The notes: a model not told the origin generated them from the sequence alone. Shown: positions 1 to 7,170, counted from the stretch's first letter. The stretch: DNA of 7,806 bases from JAUXIQ01 sp030620925 [NCBI: Nitrospinota bacterium] (GCA_030620925.1 JAUXIQ010000079.1:1-7806), one strand, 5' to 3'. Numbers and translations are program-made.

Positions 1-16
1 GAGCGGAAGAGGAAGA

Positions 17-658
17 ATGGAAGATACCACCATAACTGCGAACATGGTTAAAGAATTGAGAGAAAAAACCGGGGCGGGAATAATGGACTGCAAGGAAGCC
101 CTCAAAGCCTCTTCAGGAGACGTGGAAAAGGCCATCGAGTACCTGCGTAAAAAAGGTCAGATCAAGGCCGCCAAGAAAGAAGGGCGGGCAACCGGTGAGG
201 GGCTGGTGGGTTCATATATTCACGCCGGCGGGAAGATAGGGACGCTGGTCGAAGTCTGCTGCGAGACCGACTTCGTGGGCAAAACCGACGAATTCGGACA
301 ACTGGTGAAGGATTTGGCCATGCAGATAGCGGCTACCGATCCCGACTACCTTTCACCCGAAGACGTTCCCCCTGAAGTTGTGGAGAAAGAGAAAGACATT
401 TACAGGGCCGAAGCCCTGGAGGCCGGCAGGCCGGAGAAAGTGCTCGATAATATAGCCGAAGGCAAGATGAAGAAGTTTTACCAGGAACGATGCCTCCTGG
501 AGCAGCCTTTCATAAAAGATTCCGACGTCACCATCGGAGAGGTTCTGAAAGGCCATATCACCAAGTTCGGTGAGAACATCACCATCAGGAGGTTTTCACG
601 ATACCGGGTTGGGGAAGAGGTTGACAACCAGCCTCCCGACAAGCCCGAAGAGAGTTGA
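17..658 (+). CDS. tsf: Translation elongation factor Ts (EF-Ts), short form
   Basis: EF-Ts is the cytoplasmic guanine-nucleotide exchange factor that releases GDP from EF-Tu. The 213-aa protein opens with the UBA-like helical domain (about residues 10-48, with VKELREKTGAGIMDCKEAL). The core follows, with the EF-Tu-contacting TDFV motif at residues 84-87 inside a CCETDFVGKTDEF stretch. A second conserved block, LLEQPFIKD (160-168), leads to the C-terminal GENITIRRF. At 213 aa it is a short-type EF-Ts, as in Thermus, Thermotoga and cyanobacteria, rather than the roughly 280-aa E. coli form. The last 15 or so residues are an acidic, proline-rich tail. The start at 17 has a purine-rich Shine-Dalgarno (AGAGG) just upstream; the next Met, at residue 10, is less likely. 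It is the first gene of the cluster seen here; rpsB normally precedes it, but only 16 bases upstream are visible. Confidence 0.97.
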   Translation: MEDTTITANMVKELREKTGAGIMDCKEALKASSGDVEKAIEYLRKKGQIKAAKKEGRATGEGLVGSYIHAGGKIGTLVEVCCETDFVGKTDEFGQLVKDLAMQIAATDPDYLSPEDVPPEVVEKEKDIYRAEALEAGRPEKVLDNIAEGKMKKFYQERCLLEQPFIKDSDVTIGEVLKGHITKFGENITIRRFSRYRVGEEVDNQPPDKPEES

Positions 659-668
659 GTTCTGAAGA

Positions 669-1391
669 ATGCCCGGGTTGAAGTACGATAGAGTCCTCCT
701 CAAGCTTTCAGGAGAGGTTTTCCTGGGAGATAAGGATTACGGCGTAGACCTCCCCGCGATCAGAGAGTTCGCTGCGGAGATACAAGAGGTCTATCTAATG
801 GGGGGATGCCAGATAGCGGTGGTCATCGGGGGAGGGAACATAATCCGCGGTGAGATAGCCAGCAGGGACGGCATGGAACGCGCCTCCTCGGATTTTATGG
901 GGATGCTGGCAACGGTCATAAACGGATTGGCCCTCCAGGACGCTCTGGAAAAGCTCGACGTGGAAACCAGGCTGCAGACGGCTATAGAGATGCGCGACCT
1001 GGCGGAACCCTACATCAGGCGCAGGGCCATCAGGCACCTGGAGAAAGGACGGGTTGTAATCCTGGGGGCGGGAACCGGAAGCCCCTATTTCTCCACCGAT
1101 ACTGCGGCGTCCTTGAGGGCTTTGGAGATAGGGGCGGATGTTATTCTCAAAGCCACCAAAGTGGAAGGCGTATTCGAATCGGACCCCATGGTGAACAAGG
1201 AAGCCAAGCTGTTCTCCAATCTGACCTATATAGATTTCCTTCAGAAGGGACTCAAAGTTATGGATGCCACCGCCATATCCATGTGTATGGACCACGGTCT
1301 GCCCATAATAGTGTTCAACATCATGGAGAATGGAAACCTTAAAAGAGTTATGATGGGCGAGGAATTAGGTACCACAGTCAGGGGTGCGTGA
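669..1391 (+). CDS. pyrH: UMP kinase (uridylate kinase)
   Basis: Phosphorylates UMP to UDP with ATP in pyrimidine nucleotide synthesis; in bacteria it is a hexamer of the amino-acid-kinase fold, usually controlled by GTP and UTP. The 240-aa length is normal. Visible signatures are the N-terminal KLSGE (12-16), the glycine-rich [10 protein letters not shown] (52-61), [11 protein letters not shown] (75-85), the [15 protein letters not shown] nucleotide and phosphate-binding block (133-147), [13 protein letters not shown] (161-173) and the C-terminal [13 protein letters not shown] (196-208). The usual GAGTGNPYF carries Ser in place of Asn here, a mild change. It starts 10 nt after the tsf stop, with only a weak purine-rich stretch (TGAAGA) directly before the ATG, which suggests translation partly coupled to tsf. 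Confidence 0.97.
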   Translation: MPGLKYDRVLLKLSGEVFLGDKDYGVDLPAIREFAAEIQEVYLMGGCQIAVVIGGGNIIRGEIASRDGMERASSDFMGMLATVINGLALQDALEKLDVETRLQTAIEMRDLAEPYIRRRAIRHLEKGRVVILGAGTGSPYFSTDTAASLRALEIGADVILKATKVEGVFESDPMVNKEAKLFSNLTYIDFLQKGLKVMDATAISMCMDHGLPIIVFNIMENGNLKRVMMGEELGTTVRGA

Positions 1392-1393
1392 AG

Positions 1394-1951
1394 ATGGTTG
1401 ATAAAATTTATAAAGACGTTGACGGCAAGATGAAAAAATCCATTGAACACCTTAAGAAGGACCTCAACAGCATCCGCACCGGAAGAGCTTCAGTTTCCCT
1501 ACTGGAAGGTATAAACGTGGATTATTACGGAGAACCGACCCCCCTCAATCAGATGGCCACCATCTCTGTGCCGGAAAGCAGACTGCTCACTATCCAACCC
1601 TGGGACCCCACCCTCCTTGAAAAGGTGGAGAAAGCCATCCTCCAGTCCGACCTGGGTCTCACCCCTTCCAACGACGGCAAGATAATAAGGGTGAGCATCC
1701 CCATGCTCACCGAAGAGCGCAGGGAACAACTGGTGAAACTGGTCAAGAAGATAGCCGAGGAATCCAAAGTTGCCGTGCGCAACATCCGCAGAGAGGGGAA
1801 CGAGAGCCTCAAGGCCATGGAAAAGAGCAAGGATATCAGCCAGGACGATTATCATAAGGCCATGGACCGCGTCCAGAAGATAACCGATGGTTTCGTTACC
1901 GATGTGGATGAAATCATCAACGGCAAAGAACAGGAGATAATGGAGGGGTAA
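1394..1951 (+). CDS. frr: Ribosome recycling factor (RRF)
   Basis: RRF acts with EF-G to split post-termination ribosomes in the cytoplasm. From the ATG at 1394 the protein is exactly 185 aa, the usual family length. AGGGG at 1380-1384 gives a 9-nt Shine-Dalgarno spacing. A GTG at 1388, overlapping the pyrH stop as GTGA, is possible but has only 3-nt spacing and is less likely. Domain I is a three-helix bundle: the first helix carries the conserved RTGRA (28-32), and the last two surround VRNIRREGN (128-136), with the Arg residues that contact 23S rRNA. Domain II lies between, with YGEPTPLNQMA (45-55) and the DGKIIRVSIPMLTEERR turn (94-110). It lies 2 nt after pyrH, consistent with one transcript. 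Confidence 0.96.
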   Translation: MVDKIYKDVDGKMKKSIEHLKKDLNSIRTGRASVSLLEGINVDYYGEPTPLNQMATISVPESRLLTIQPWDPTLLEKVEKAILQSDLGLTPSNDGKIIRVSIPMLTEERREQLVKLVKKIAEESKVAVRNIRREGNESLKAMEKSKDISQDDYHKAMDRVQKITDGFVTDVDEIINGKEQEIMEG

Positions 1952-1971
1952 CGATCGGCCCGCTGCGTGCA

Positions 1972-1993
1972 CCCCTTTAGCGATGGTGAGGGG
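1972..1993 (+). promoter_or_regulatory. Possible hairpin covering the uppS ribosome binding site
   Basis: CCCCT at 1972-1976 is complementary to AGGGG at 1989-1993, with one extra U·G pair and a loop of about 10-12 nt. The right arm is the uppS Shine-Dalgarno (GAGGGG, 1988-1993; 8 nt before the TTG start). The stem is seen in the sequence; that it modulates uppS translation in the 50-nt frr-uppS gap is inference, and five or six pairs could arise by chance. Confidence 0.3.
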
Positions 1994-2001
1994 ATTCATT
2001 C

Positions 2002-2763
2002 TTGTTAGATGAAAAGTTATTGAAAAAAATCGATATGCAGCGGTTGCCCGTCCACGTGGCTATCATCATGGACGGCAACGGCAGGTGGGCCAAAAAAAGG
2101 CACCTGCCCAGAATAGAAGGGCACAGGGCGGGGGTGAAGTCGGTCGATGACATGGTCACCACCGCCAGAAAGCTGGGAGTAAAGGCGCTCACCCTTTACG
2201 CCCTCTCCACTGAAAACCTCAGCAGGCCCAAAGACGAAGTGCGCGGGCTCATGAAGCTCCTCCAGGAATACCTCATCAAAGAACTCCTCAGGCTCTGCCG
2301 GGAAAATATCAGGCTGGAAACCATAGGCGAAGTCGAACAGCTCACCCCTGTGGTGAGAGAAGCCTTGAAAAAGGTCAAAGAGGAGACCGCCGGTAACTCC
2401 GCCATGGTTCTTATTCTTGCGCTTAATTACGGGGCCAGGGCGGAGATAGTGGAAGCGGTTACCAAAATGGTTAGGCAAGTCCAGAATGGGGGACTCCGGG
2501 AGGAAGATATAGACGAGAGTAGTTTTTCCCGTTTCCTGCATACCTCCAACCTGCCGGAACCCGATCTCCTCATCCGCACCAGCGGGGAGAAGAGGGTAAG
2601 TAATTTCCTGCTCTGGCAGATGGCCTACACCGAGCTCTACTTCACCGACACTCTGTGGCCGGACTTCAGAGGCGACGACTTGCTAAGGGCCATTATAGAA
2701 TTCCAGGGAAGGGACCGCAGGTTCGGCCTTACCGAGGAACAGGCTTTCTCCCTCAAGAGGTAA
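2002..2763 (+). CDS. uppS: Isoprenyl transferase, probably undecaprenyl diphosphate synthase
   Basis: cis-Prenyltransferase that condenses isopentenyl diphosphate onto farnesyl diphosphate to make the long polyprenyl diphosphate from which the cell-wall lipid carrier derives. The protein is 253 aa from a TTG start with GAGGGG 8 nt upstream. It carries IIMDGNGRWA (21-30) with catalytic Asp24, the EGHRAG block (39-44), STENLSRP (69-76), LNYGARAEI (141-149), LIRTSGEKRVSNFLLWQ (190-206) with the diphosphate-binding Arg, and Glu211 in the AYTELYF metal-binding segment. The usual ENW.RP motif has Leu in place of Trp. This is also seen in some actinobacterial relatives, including short-chain Z-prenyl synthases, so product chain length is not certain. 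cdsA follows after 8 nt and dxr lies downstream, matching the standard lipid/isoprenoid cluster. Confidence 0.94.
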   Translation: MLDEKLLKKIDMQRLPVHVAIIMDGNGRWAKKRHLPRIEGHRAGVKSVDDMVTTARKLGVKALTLYALSTENLSRPKDEVRGLMKLLQEYLIKELLRLCRENIRLETIGEVEQLTPVVREALKKVKEETAGNSAMVLILALNYGARAEIVEAVTKMVRQVQNGGLREEDIDESSFSRFLHTSNLPEPDLLIRTSGEKRVSNFLLWQMAYTELYFTDTLWPDFRGDDLLRAIIEFQGRDRRFGLTEEQAFSLKR

Positions 2764-2771
2764 TATCCGCT

Positions 2772-3575
2772 TTGAAACGCATACTGGGAGCCCTTCTTTT
2801 CGCCCCCATCGCTATTCTGCTGGTATATTTCAGCACCCCCCTCATCTTTTTCATAGCCGTCAGCGTCGTGGTCGGCATCTGTATGCTGGAATTTTACCAC
2901 CTGATGGAAGTGCGGGGGACACCGGTGCGCAGGTATGCGGGCGTTTTCCAGGGGTTCCTGGTGGTTTTCGCCTTTTACCAGGGGGGGTTGTCCCTCACCG
3001 CATTTATAGTATCCGCGGGAACGATAGGTCTTTTCATGAGTGCTCTGGTGGGGAGGGAAGACCTTTCCAGGGCGTTTGAGAAGACCGCCTATACCCTTGT
3101 GGGAATTTTCTACGTGGGCTGGCTGCTGGCTCACCTGGTTTTGTTGCACCGGATGGATGGGGGCAGGTTTTATATCCTGTTCCTTCTCCTGGTGATCTGG
3201 TTCGGTGATATTGCGGCGTACTACGTGGGGAAAAACTTCGGCCGGCGCAAGCTGGCGTCGGAAATCAGCCCCGCAAAGACCGTCGAAGGAACCGGGGCGG
3301 GGCTTGGAGGCTCCGTGGCGGGTGCTTTCGTGGCGAGATGGCTTTTCCTGGGACAACTTTCCGCAGTAGACGCACTGTTTCTGGGAGTCCTTCTGGGTCT
3401 GCTGGGCCAGTTGGGCGACCTCAGCGAATCGGTGGTAAAAAGGAGCGCAGGGGCCAAGGATTCCGGCAGGCTTATCCCCGGGCACGGGGGCCTGTTAGAC
3501 CGCCTGGACAGCCTGCTTTTTTCCGCTCCCATCCTATATTATTATATGTTAACATGGGTTCAGATAATAAAGTGA
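2772..3575 (+). CDS. cdsA: Phosphatidate cytidylyltransferase (CDP-diacylglycerol synthase)
   Basis: Integral membrane enzyme that joins CTP and phosphatidic acid to form CDP-diacylglycerol, the precursor of phosphatidylglycerol and other phospholipids. From TTG 2772 it is 267 aa, a normal length. A longer reading from ATG 2655 would overlap uppS by more than 100 nt and add a non-family N-terminus, so it is rejected. AAGAGG at the end of uppS (2755-2760) serves as a somewhat distant Shine-Dalgarno. Several hydrophobic segments are evident (about 4-38, 58-92, 107-125, 133-153, 176-215). The C-terminus has the full CdsA signature: S-V-V-K-R at 220-224, KD at 229-230, PGHGG at 236-240 and DRLD at 243-246. 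WFGDIAAYYVGKNFGRRKL and SPAKTVEG (166-173) are also diagnostic. Confidence 0.95.
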   Translation: MKRILGALLFAPIAILLVYFSTPLIFFIAVSVVVGICMLEFYHLMEVRGTPVRRYAGVFQGFLVVFAFYQGGLSLTAFIVSAGTIGLFMSALVGREDLSRAFEKTAYTLVGIFYVGWLLAHLVLLHRMDGGRFYILFLLLVIWFGDIAAYYVGKNFGRRKLASEISPAKTVEGTGAGLGGSVAGAFVARWLFLGQLSAVDALFLGVLLGLLGQLGDLSESVVKRSAGAKDSGRLIPGHGGLLDRLDSLLFSAPILYYYMLTWVQIIK

Positions 3576-3621
3576 TGGGGTATGTTTTCCGTAAGTCGAA
3601 GGTTTCTCACCTCGTATCGCC

Positions 3622-4782
3622 ATGGAAAATAAAAACGTCGCCGTACTGGGTTCCACAGGTTCCATAGGTGTCAACACGCTGGCCGTGATCGGAGAAAATG
3701 CAGACAAATTCCGGGTCACGGCCCTCTCCGCTTATGAGAACGTAGACCTGCTGGAAAAACAGGCCAGGGAATTTCGCCCCCAGGTCGTCGCCATATATCA
3801 GGAAGAGCTCGCCCCCGAACTTAAACGACGGCTCAGGGACACGGAGATGGAAGTGGCCTCGGGCATAGAGGGGATATGCCGCGCCTCCACCCTTCCCCTG
3901 ACGGATACAGTGGTCATGGCCATATCGGGGTCCGAGGGATTGCTGCCCGCCCTGTCCGCCATAAGGGCCGGTAAAGATCTCGCGCTTGCCACCAAAGAAG
4001 TGATGGTGATGGCCGGCGACCTCATAACCAGAGAGGCGGAGAAGAAGGGCCGGATTATTCCCATAGACAGCGAGCACAGCGCCATTTTTCAGTCGATGGC
4101 CGGCGCCGGAAAGGAAGACGTCAAGCGAATCATACTCACCGCATCGGGGGGTCCCTTCTACGACAGCGATGAGGCACAACTGGAGAACGCATCCCTCCAG
4201 GAGGCCCTGAACCACCCCAACTGGGAAATGGGGCGGAAGATAACCATCGACTGCGCCACCCTCATGAACAAGGGGTTGGAGGTGATCGCCGCCCGGTGGC
4301 TGTTCGATGTTGAGGCTGAGAAAATCAAAGTGCTCATCCATCCCCAGAGCATAGTGCACTCGATGGTCGAGTTCGTGGACGGCTCCATCATCGCCCAGTT
4401 GAGCATACCCGACATGCGGCTCCCAATCTCCTACGCGCTTAATTATCCCCGGAGGCTCCCCAACGGGCTCCCCGAGCTCGATCTGGCCGAAGTGGGGACG
4501 CTCACCTTCCAGGAACCCGACGTGGAGAGGTTCCCGTGCCTGAAATACGGCTACGACGCCCTCAACCAGGGCGGCACGATGACCACCGTCCTCAACGCCG
4601 CCAACGAGTCCGCCGTGGAGGCTTTCATCGAGCAAAAGATCAGCTTTAAAAACATACCCCAGGTGATCAGGGAAGTCATGGATAAGCATCAGGTGAAGGA
4701 GATGGAGAGCCTGGAGCAGGTGTTACAAGTTGACAGATGGGCCAGGGAAGAGGCCCACCGCGTGATAGAAACGTGCCGGTAG
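3622..4782 (+). CDS. dxr: 1-deoxy-D-xylulose 5-phosphate reductoisomerase
   Basis: Second step of the MEP isoprenoid pathway: NADPH-dependent rearrangement and reduction of DXP to 2-C-methyl-D-erythritol 4-phosphate in the cytoplasm; the target of fosmidomycin. The 386-aa protein has the NADPH-binding GSTGSIG (10-16) and the metal-binding DSEHSAIFQ, with Asp149 and Glu151. SGGPF (175-179), HPNWEMGRKIT (198-208) with the flexible-loop Trp, and NKGLE (216-220), which supplies the third metal ligand Glu220, follow. LIHPQSIVHSMVEF, DMRLPI and NAANE (325-329) complete the set. The usual LANKE motif reads LATKE (122-126), with Thr for Asn. An in-frame stop at 3592-3594 and no start between it and 3622 fix ATG 3622 as the start, yet no convincing Shine-Dalgarno precedes it. 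It supplies the pathway that ends in the UppS substrate. Confidence 0.97.
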   Translation: MENKNVAVLGSTGSIGVNTLAVIGENADKFRVTALSAYENVDLLEKQAREFRPQVVAIYQEELAPELKRRLRDTEMEVASGIEGICRASTLPLTDTVVMAISGSEGLLPALSAIRAGKDLALATKEVMVMAGDLITREAEKKGRIIPIDSEHSAIFQSMAGAGKEDVKRIILTASGGPFYDSDEAQLENASLQEALNHPNWEMGRKITIDCATLMNKGLEVIAARWLFDVEAEKIKVLIHPQSIVHSMVEFVDGSIIAQLSIPDMRLPISYALNYPRRLPNGLPELDLAEVGTLTFQEPDVERFPCLKYGYDALNQGGTMTTVLNAANESAVEAFIEQKISFKNIPQVIREVMDKHQVKEMESLEQVLQVDRWAREEAHRVIETCR

Positions 4783-4824
4783 CAGTTCTCGATCTTCTTG
4801 GTAAGGGCGGCAGACAATAATCAG

Positions 4825-5265
4825 ATGAACCGTATAGCCAGATTTATCGCAACGGGAGCTTATATCGGGCATCTTTCAAGGGCTCCCGGAACCCTCGGTT
4901 CATTGGAAGGGGTGCTGATAGTTTTGGCGCTTCGGGGAAGGGAACCGGCGATATACGGGGTGGTTCTCGCCGCGGTGATAGCCGTTGGCCTGTGGGCTTC
5001 GGGGGCGGCGGAAAAAGAGTATGGCGTAGTTGATGACCAGCGGATAGTCATCGATGAGATAGCGGGTTTTCTCCTCACCATGTTACTCCTGCAAGTCACC
5101 CTCCAGACCCTGGTGCTCGGTTTTGTCCTGTTCAGGGTCTACGACATCTGGAAACCTGTATCCCGCCTGGAGAAAATTCCCGGAGGGATGGGCATCATGG
5201 CCGATGACCTGGCGGCGGGAGTCATGGCCAACGTGACGTTGAGGGCGATAGCCCTGGTATGGTAA
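4825..5265 (+). CDS. pgpA: Phosphatidylglycerophosphatase A
   Basis: Membrane phosphatase that converts phosphatidylglycerophosphate to phosphatidylglycerol, two steps downstream of CdsA. From ATG 4825 it is 146 aa. All three family blocks are present: GAYIGHLSRAPGTLGSL (11-27), the acidic VIDEIAGF (75-82), and FRVYDIWKPVSRLEK with GGMGIMADDLAAG (120-132). Hydrophobic stretches at about 28-60, 80-104 and 130-145 fit a small multi-pass membrane protein. An in-frame TTG at 4798 would add nine residues, but no Shine-Dalgarno precedes it. ATG 4825 has only a distant AAGGGCGG, so the start is uncertain by nine codons. It lies 42 nt after dxr and 18 nt before thpR. Confidence 0.9.
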   Translation: MNRIARFIATGAYIGHLSRAPGTLGSLEGVLIVLALRGREPAIYGVVLAAVIAVGLWASGAAEKEYGVVDDQRIVIDEIAGFLLTMLLLQVTLQTLVLGFVLFRVYDIWKPVSRLEKIPGGMGIMADDLAAGVMANVTLRAIALVW

Positions 5266-5283
5266 GCCCGAGGACGGTCCATC

Positions 5284-5856
5284 ATGGAAAACATTCGCTC
5301 TTTCATCGCCGTTGAAATTCCGGAAACCGTGAAATCGCGCTTGGCCGAGGCCAGAAAAGCCTGCCAGCTACTTGACCCCTACACCAGATGGGTTAGGATA
5401 GAGGGCATACATCTGACCCTCAAGTTCCTGGGAAACATAGAACTCTCACAGGTGGAGCCCGTATCCGACTGCATTCATGAAGCGGTGAAGGGGGTGAAGC
5501 CTTTCACGGTCAAGATCGGGGGGGCAGGAGTTTTCCCCAACCCAAGGTACCCCAGGGTGCTCTGGATAGGCATCACCGAGGGGCTGGAGCAGCTATCCAG
5601 CATCTATGAGGGGCTCGAGGACGGGTTAAAAGGGCTCGGGTTCGAGCCCGAATCGCGGCCGTTCCGCCCTCACCTCACCCTGGGCAGGTTCAGGGACGGC
5701 AGAAAAGCGGGGAGGGCTCTGAAGCAGGAGATGCTCGAGAAGGCGGCGCCCTGGGAAGAGAGCTTCACGGTCGAGGGGGTGAACTTAATACGCAGCCAGC
5801 TCCGCCCTTCCGGGGCCGTTTACACAGTTTTAAAAGAATGCCCGCTTTCGGATTGA
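5284..5856 (+). CDS. thpR: RNA 2',3'-cyclic 3'-phosphodiesterase (2H/LigT family)
   Basis: Cytoplasmic 2H-phosphoesterase that opens 2',3'-cyclic phosphate ends on RNA; formerly called 2'-5' RNA ligase LigT. The 190-aa length is typical. The two catalytic HxTx motifs are both intact as HLTL at residues 43-46 and 130-133, the second within RPFRPHLTLGRFRD. The N-terminal RSFIAVEIPE and the central FPNPRYPRVLWIGI are also characteristic. GAGG at 5270-5273 lies 10 nt before the ATG. It follows pgpA closely and precedes recA, a neighbourhood seen in several bacterial phyla; its physiological substrate is not known from sequence. It ends at TGA 5854-5856. Confidence 0.92.
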   Translation: MENIRSFIAVEIPETVKSRLAEARKACQLLDPYTRWVRIEGIHLTLKFLGNIELSQVEPVSDCIHEAVKGVKPFTVKIGGAGVFPNPRYPRVLWIGITEGLEQLSSIYEGLEDGLKGLGFEPESRPFRPHLTLGRFRDGRKAGRALKQEMLEKAAPWEESFTVEGVNLIRSQLRPSGAVYTVLKECPLSD

Positions 5857-5958
5857 AGGTAACACTATACGAGATGCCGGATACAAGACGCGCACAGCTG
5901 GAGGGACCACGATTTTTAAGAGCGGGGGGCGAATCCCTTCTCATTATTATATGGATTT

Positions 5959-5986
5959 TTGAGCTGATTCATCTATCATGTATCAT
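5959..5986 (+). promoter_or_regulatory. Candidate recA promoter
   Basis: TTGAGC (5959-5964) and TATCAT (5981-5986) are separated by 16 nt and match the sigma-70 consensus at 4/6 and 5/6 positions. Transcription would start near 5993, giving a leader of about 40 nt. The -10 copy is itself one unit of the heptamer array, so the match may be coincidental. No GAACNNNNGTTC LexA box of the Gram-positive type is visible nearby. Confidence 0.35.
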
Positions 5987-6015
5987 GCGTTATGCATCGT
6001 GCATGATGCATCAAG
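5974..6015 (+). repeat. Degenerate 7-nt tandem array upstream of recA
   Basis: Six consecutive heptamers read TATCATG, TATCATG, CGTTATG, CATCGTG, CATGATG and CATCAAG. The first two are identical; the others keep a roughly NATNATG pattern. The array ends six bases before the recA Shine-Dalgarno. The periodicity is seen directly; its origin (slippage) or role is not known. Confidence 0.6.
5992..6011 (+). repeat. Inverted repeat / hairpin in the recA leader
   Basis: ATGCATCG (5992-5999) pairs with TGATGCAT (6004-6011) over eight positions, seven Watson-Crick and one G·U, around a TGCA tetraloop. It lies inside the heptamer array and ends 9 nt before the AGGAGG ribosome binding site. In RNA it would form a small stem in the 5' leader; in DNA it is a near-palindrome that could bind a dimeric regulator. 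Either role is inference. Confidence 0.45.
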
Positions 6016-6031
6016 AACCAAGGAGGCGTAA

Positions 6032-7078
6032 ATGGCAGGAAACGGCAGCAAAGATAAGGCTCTTGAGGCTGCGTTCTCGCAGATAGAGCGTCAATTCGGC
6101 AAGGGGGCCATAATGAAGCTCGGCGAGAGCGAAGCGCCCGTGGACGTCCCCTGCATCCCCACCGGCGCTATTTCACTCGACGCCGCCCTGGGCGTGGGCG
6201 GTATCCCCAGGGGAAGAGTCATAGAAGTTTACGGGCCGGAGGCATCAGGGAAGACGACCCTCACCCTGCACATCATCGCGGAGGCACAGAAGCAGGGCGG
6301 CGTTGCCGCCTTCATAGACGCAGAGCACGCCATGGACCCGTTCTACGTCGGCAAAGTGGGGGTCAACACCGATGAGCTGCTCATCTCACAGCCGGATACC
6401 GGCGAGCAGGCCCTGGAGATAACCGAAGTCCTGGTGCGCAGCGGCGCCGTGGACGTCATCGTCATCGATTCCGTGGCCGCACTGGTGCCCAAGGCGGAAA
6501 TCGACGGCGAAATGGGTGACGCCCACGTGGGCCTGCAGGCCCGCCTCATGTCTCAGGCGCTGCGCAAGCTGACGGCTATCATCAGCAAGTCCCACACCTC
6601 GGTGATCTTCATTAACCAGATACGCCATAAGATAGGAGTGATGTTCGGCAGCCCGGAGACCACCACCGGGGGAATGGCCCTCAAATTCTACGCCTCGGTC
6701 AGACTGGATATCAGGCGGATCGCCAGCATAAAGGACGGAGACGAAGTGGTGGGCAACAGGGCCAGGGTCAAGGTGGTCAAAAACAAGATCGCACCACCTT
6801 TCAAAGAAGCGGAGTTCGACATAATGTTCGGCCATGGAGTATCCAGGGAAGGAGACCTCCTCGACCTGGCCGCTGATAAAGGAATAGTGAGCAAGAGCGG
6901 TGCGTGGTATTCCTACCAGAGCGAGCGCATAGGCCAGGGCCGGGAAAACGCCAAAAAATTCCTCAAAGACAACACCGATGTGGCCGCTGAAATAGAAGCT
7001 GAAGTGAGAGAGGCGCTGGGGTTGACTAAAACCGCAGAGGCAACCACTGAAGAAGAGGAACCGGTGAAAGACGAATAA
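6032..7078 (+). CDS. recA: Recombinase RecA
   Basis: ATP-dependent strand-exchange protein of homologous recombination and activator of LexA self-cleavage. The 348-aa length is typical. Walker [10 protein letters not shown] (68-76), catalytic Glu98 in DAEHAMD, Walker B VIVIDS (142-147), loop L1 around 152-163, FINQIR (193-198, with the allosteric Gln196) and loop L2 with [13 protein letters not shown] (202-214) are all present. L2 reads IRHKIG, with His at the position of E. coli Met197. The C-terminus is acidic ([11 protein letters not shown]), as usual. AGGAGG (6021-6026) lies 5 nt before the ATG, the strongest ribosome binding site in the window. A 175-nt gap separates it from thpR, so it probably also has its own promoter. 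The TAA stop is four bases from the 3' end of the opposing tRNA-Val gene, and no separate terminator is visible. Confidence 0.98.
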   Translation: MAGNGSKDKALEAAFSQIERQFGKGAIMKLGESEAPVDVPCIPTGAISLDAALGVGGIPRGRVIEVYGPEASGKTTLTLHIIAEAQKQGGVAAFIDAEHAMDPFYVGKVGVNTDELLISQPDTGEQALEITEVLVRSGAVDVIVIDSVAALVPKAEIDGEMGDAHVGLQARLMSQALRKLTAIISKSHTSVIFINQIRHKIGVMFGSPETTTGGMALKFYASVRLDIRRIASIKDGDEVVGNRARVKVVKNKIAPPFKEAEFDIMFGHGVSREGDLLDLAADKGIVSKSGAWYSYQSERIGQGRENAKKFLKDNTDVAAEIEAEVREALGLTKTAEATTEEEEPVKDE

Positions 7079-7082
7079 AAAA

Positions 7083-7158
<76 letters not shown>

Positions 7159-7170
7159 ACTCGGTTCATT

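Noticed and set aside
2655-2771. N-terminal extension of CdsA from ATG 2655
   Set aside because: It would lie inside uppS in another frame, and the added residues are arginine-rich and unlike CdsA; TTG 2772 gives the family length.
2637-3485. A 282-codon open frame antisense to cdsA
   Set aside because: It lies opposite the well-supported cdsA and the end of uppS and shows no motif.
3607-4689. A 360-codon open frame antisense to dxr
   Set aside because: It lies entirely opposite a clear dxr, a common effect of GC-rich codon use; the peptide is His- and Gly-rich without family motifs.
5913-5952. Rho-independent terminator after thpR
   Set aside because: The GGG...CCC pairing near 5922-5937 is short and broken, and no T-run follows directly; the T5 at 5913-5917 lacks a preceding stem.
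5974-6015. CRISPR-like repeat
   Set aside because: The units are 7 nt with no spacers, so it is a simple tandem array.
5838-6086. An 82-codon plus-strand open frame between thpR and recA
   Set aside because: It begins inside thpR, crosses the heptamer array and runs into recA in another frame; it has no ribosome binding site and its peptide resembles no family.
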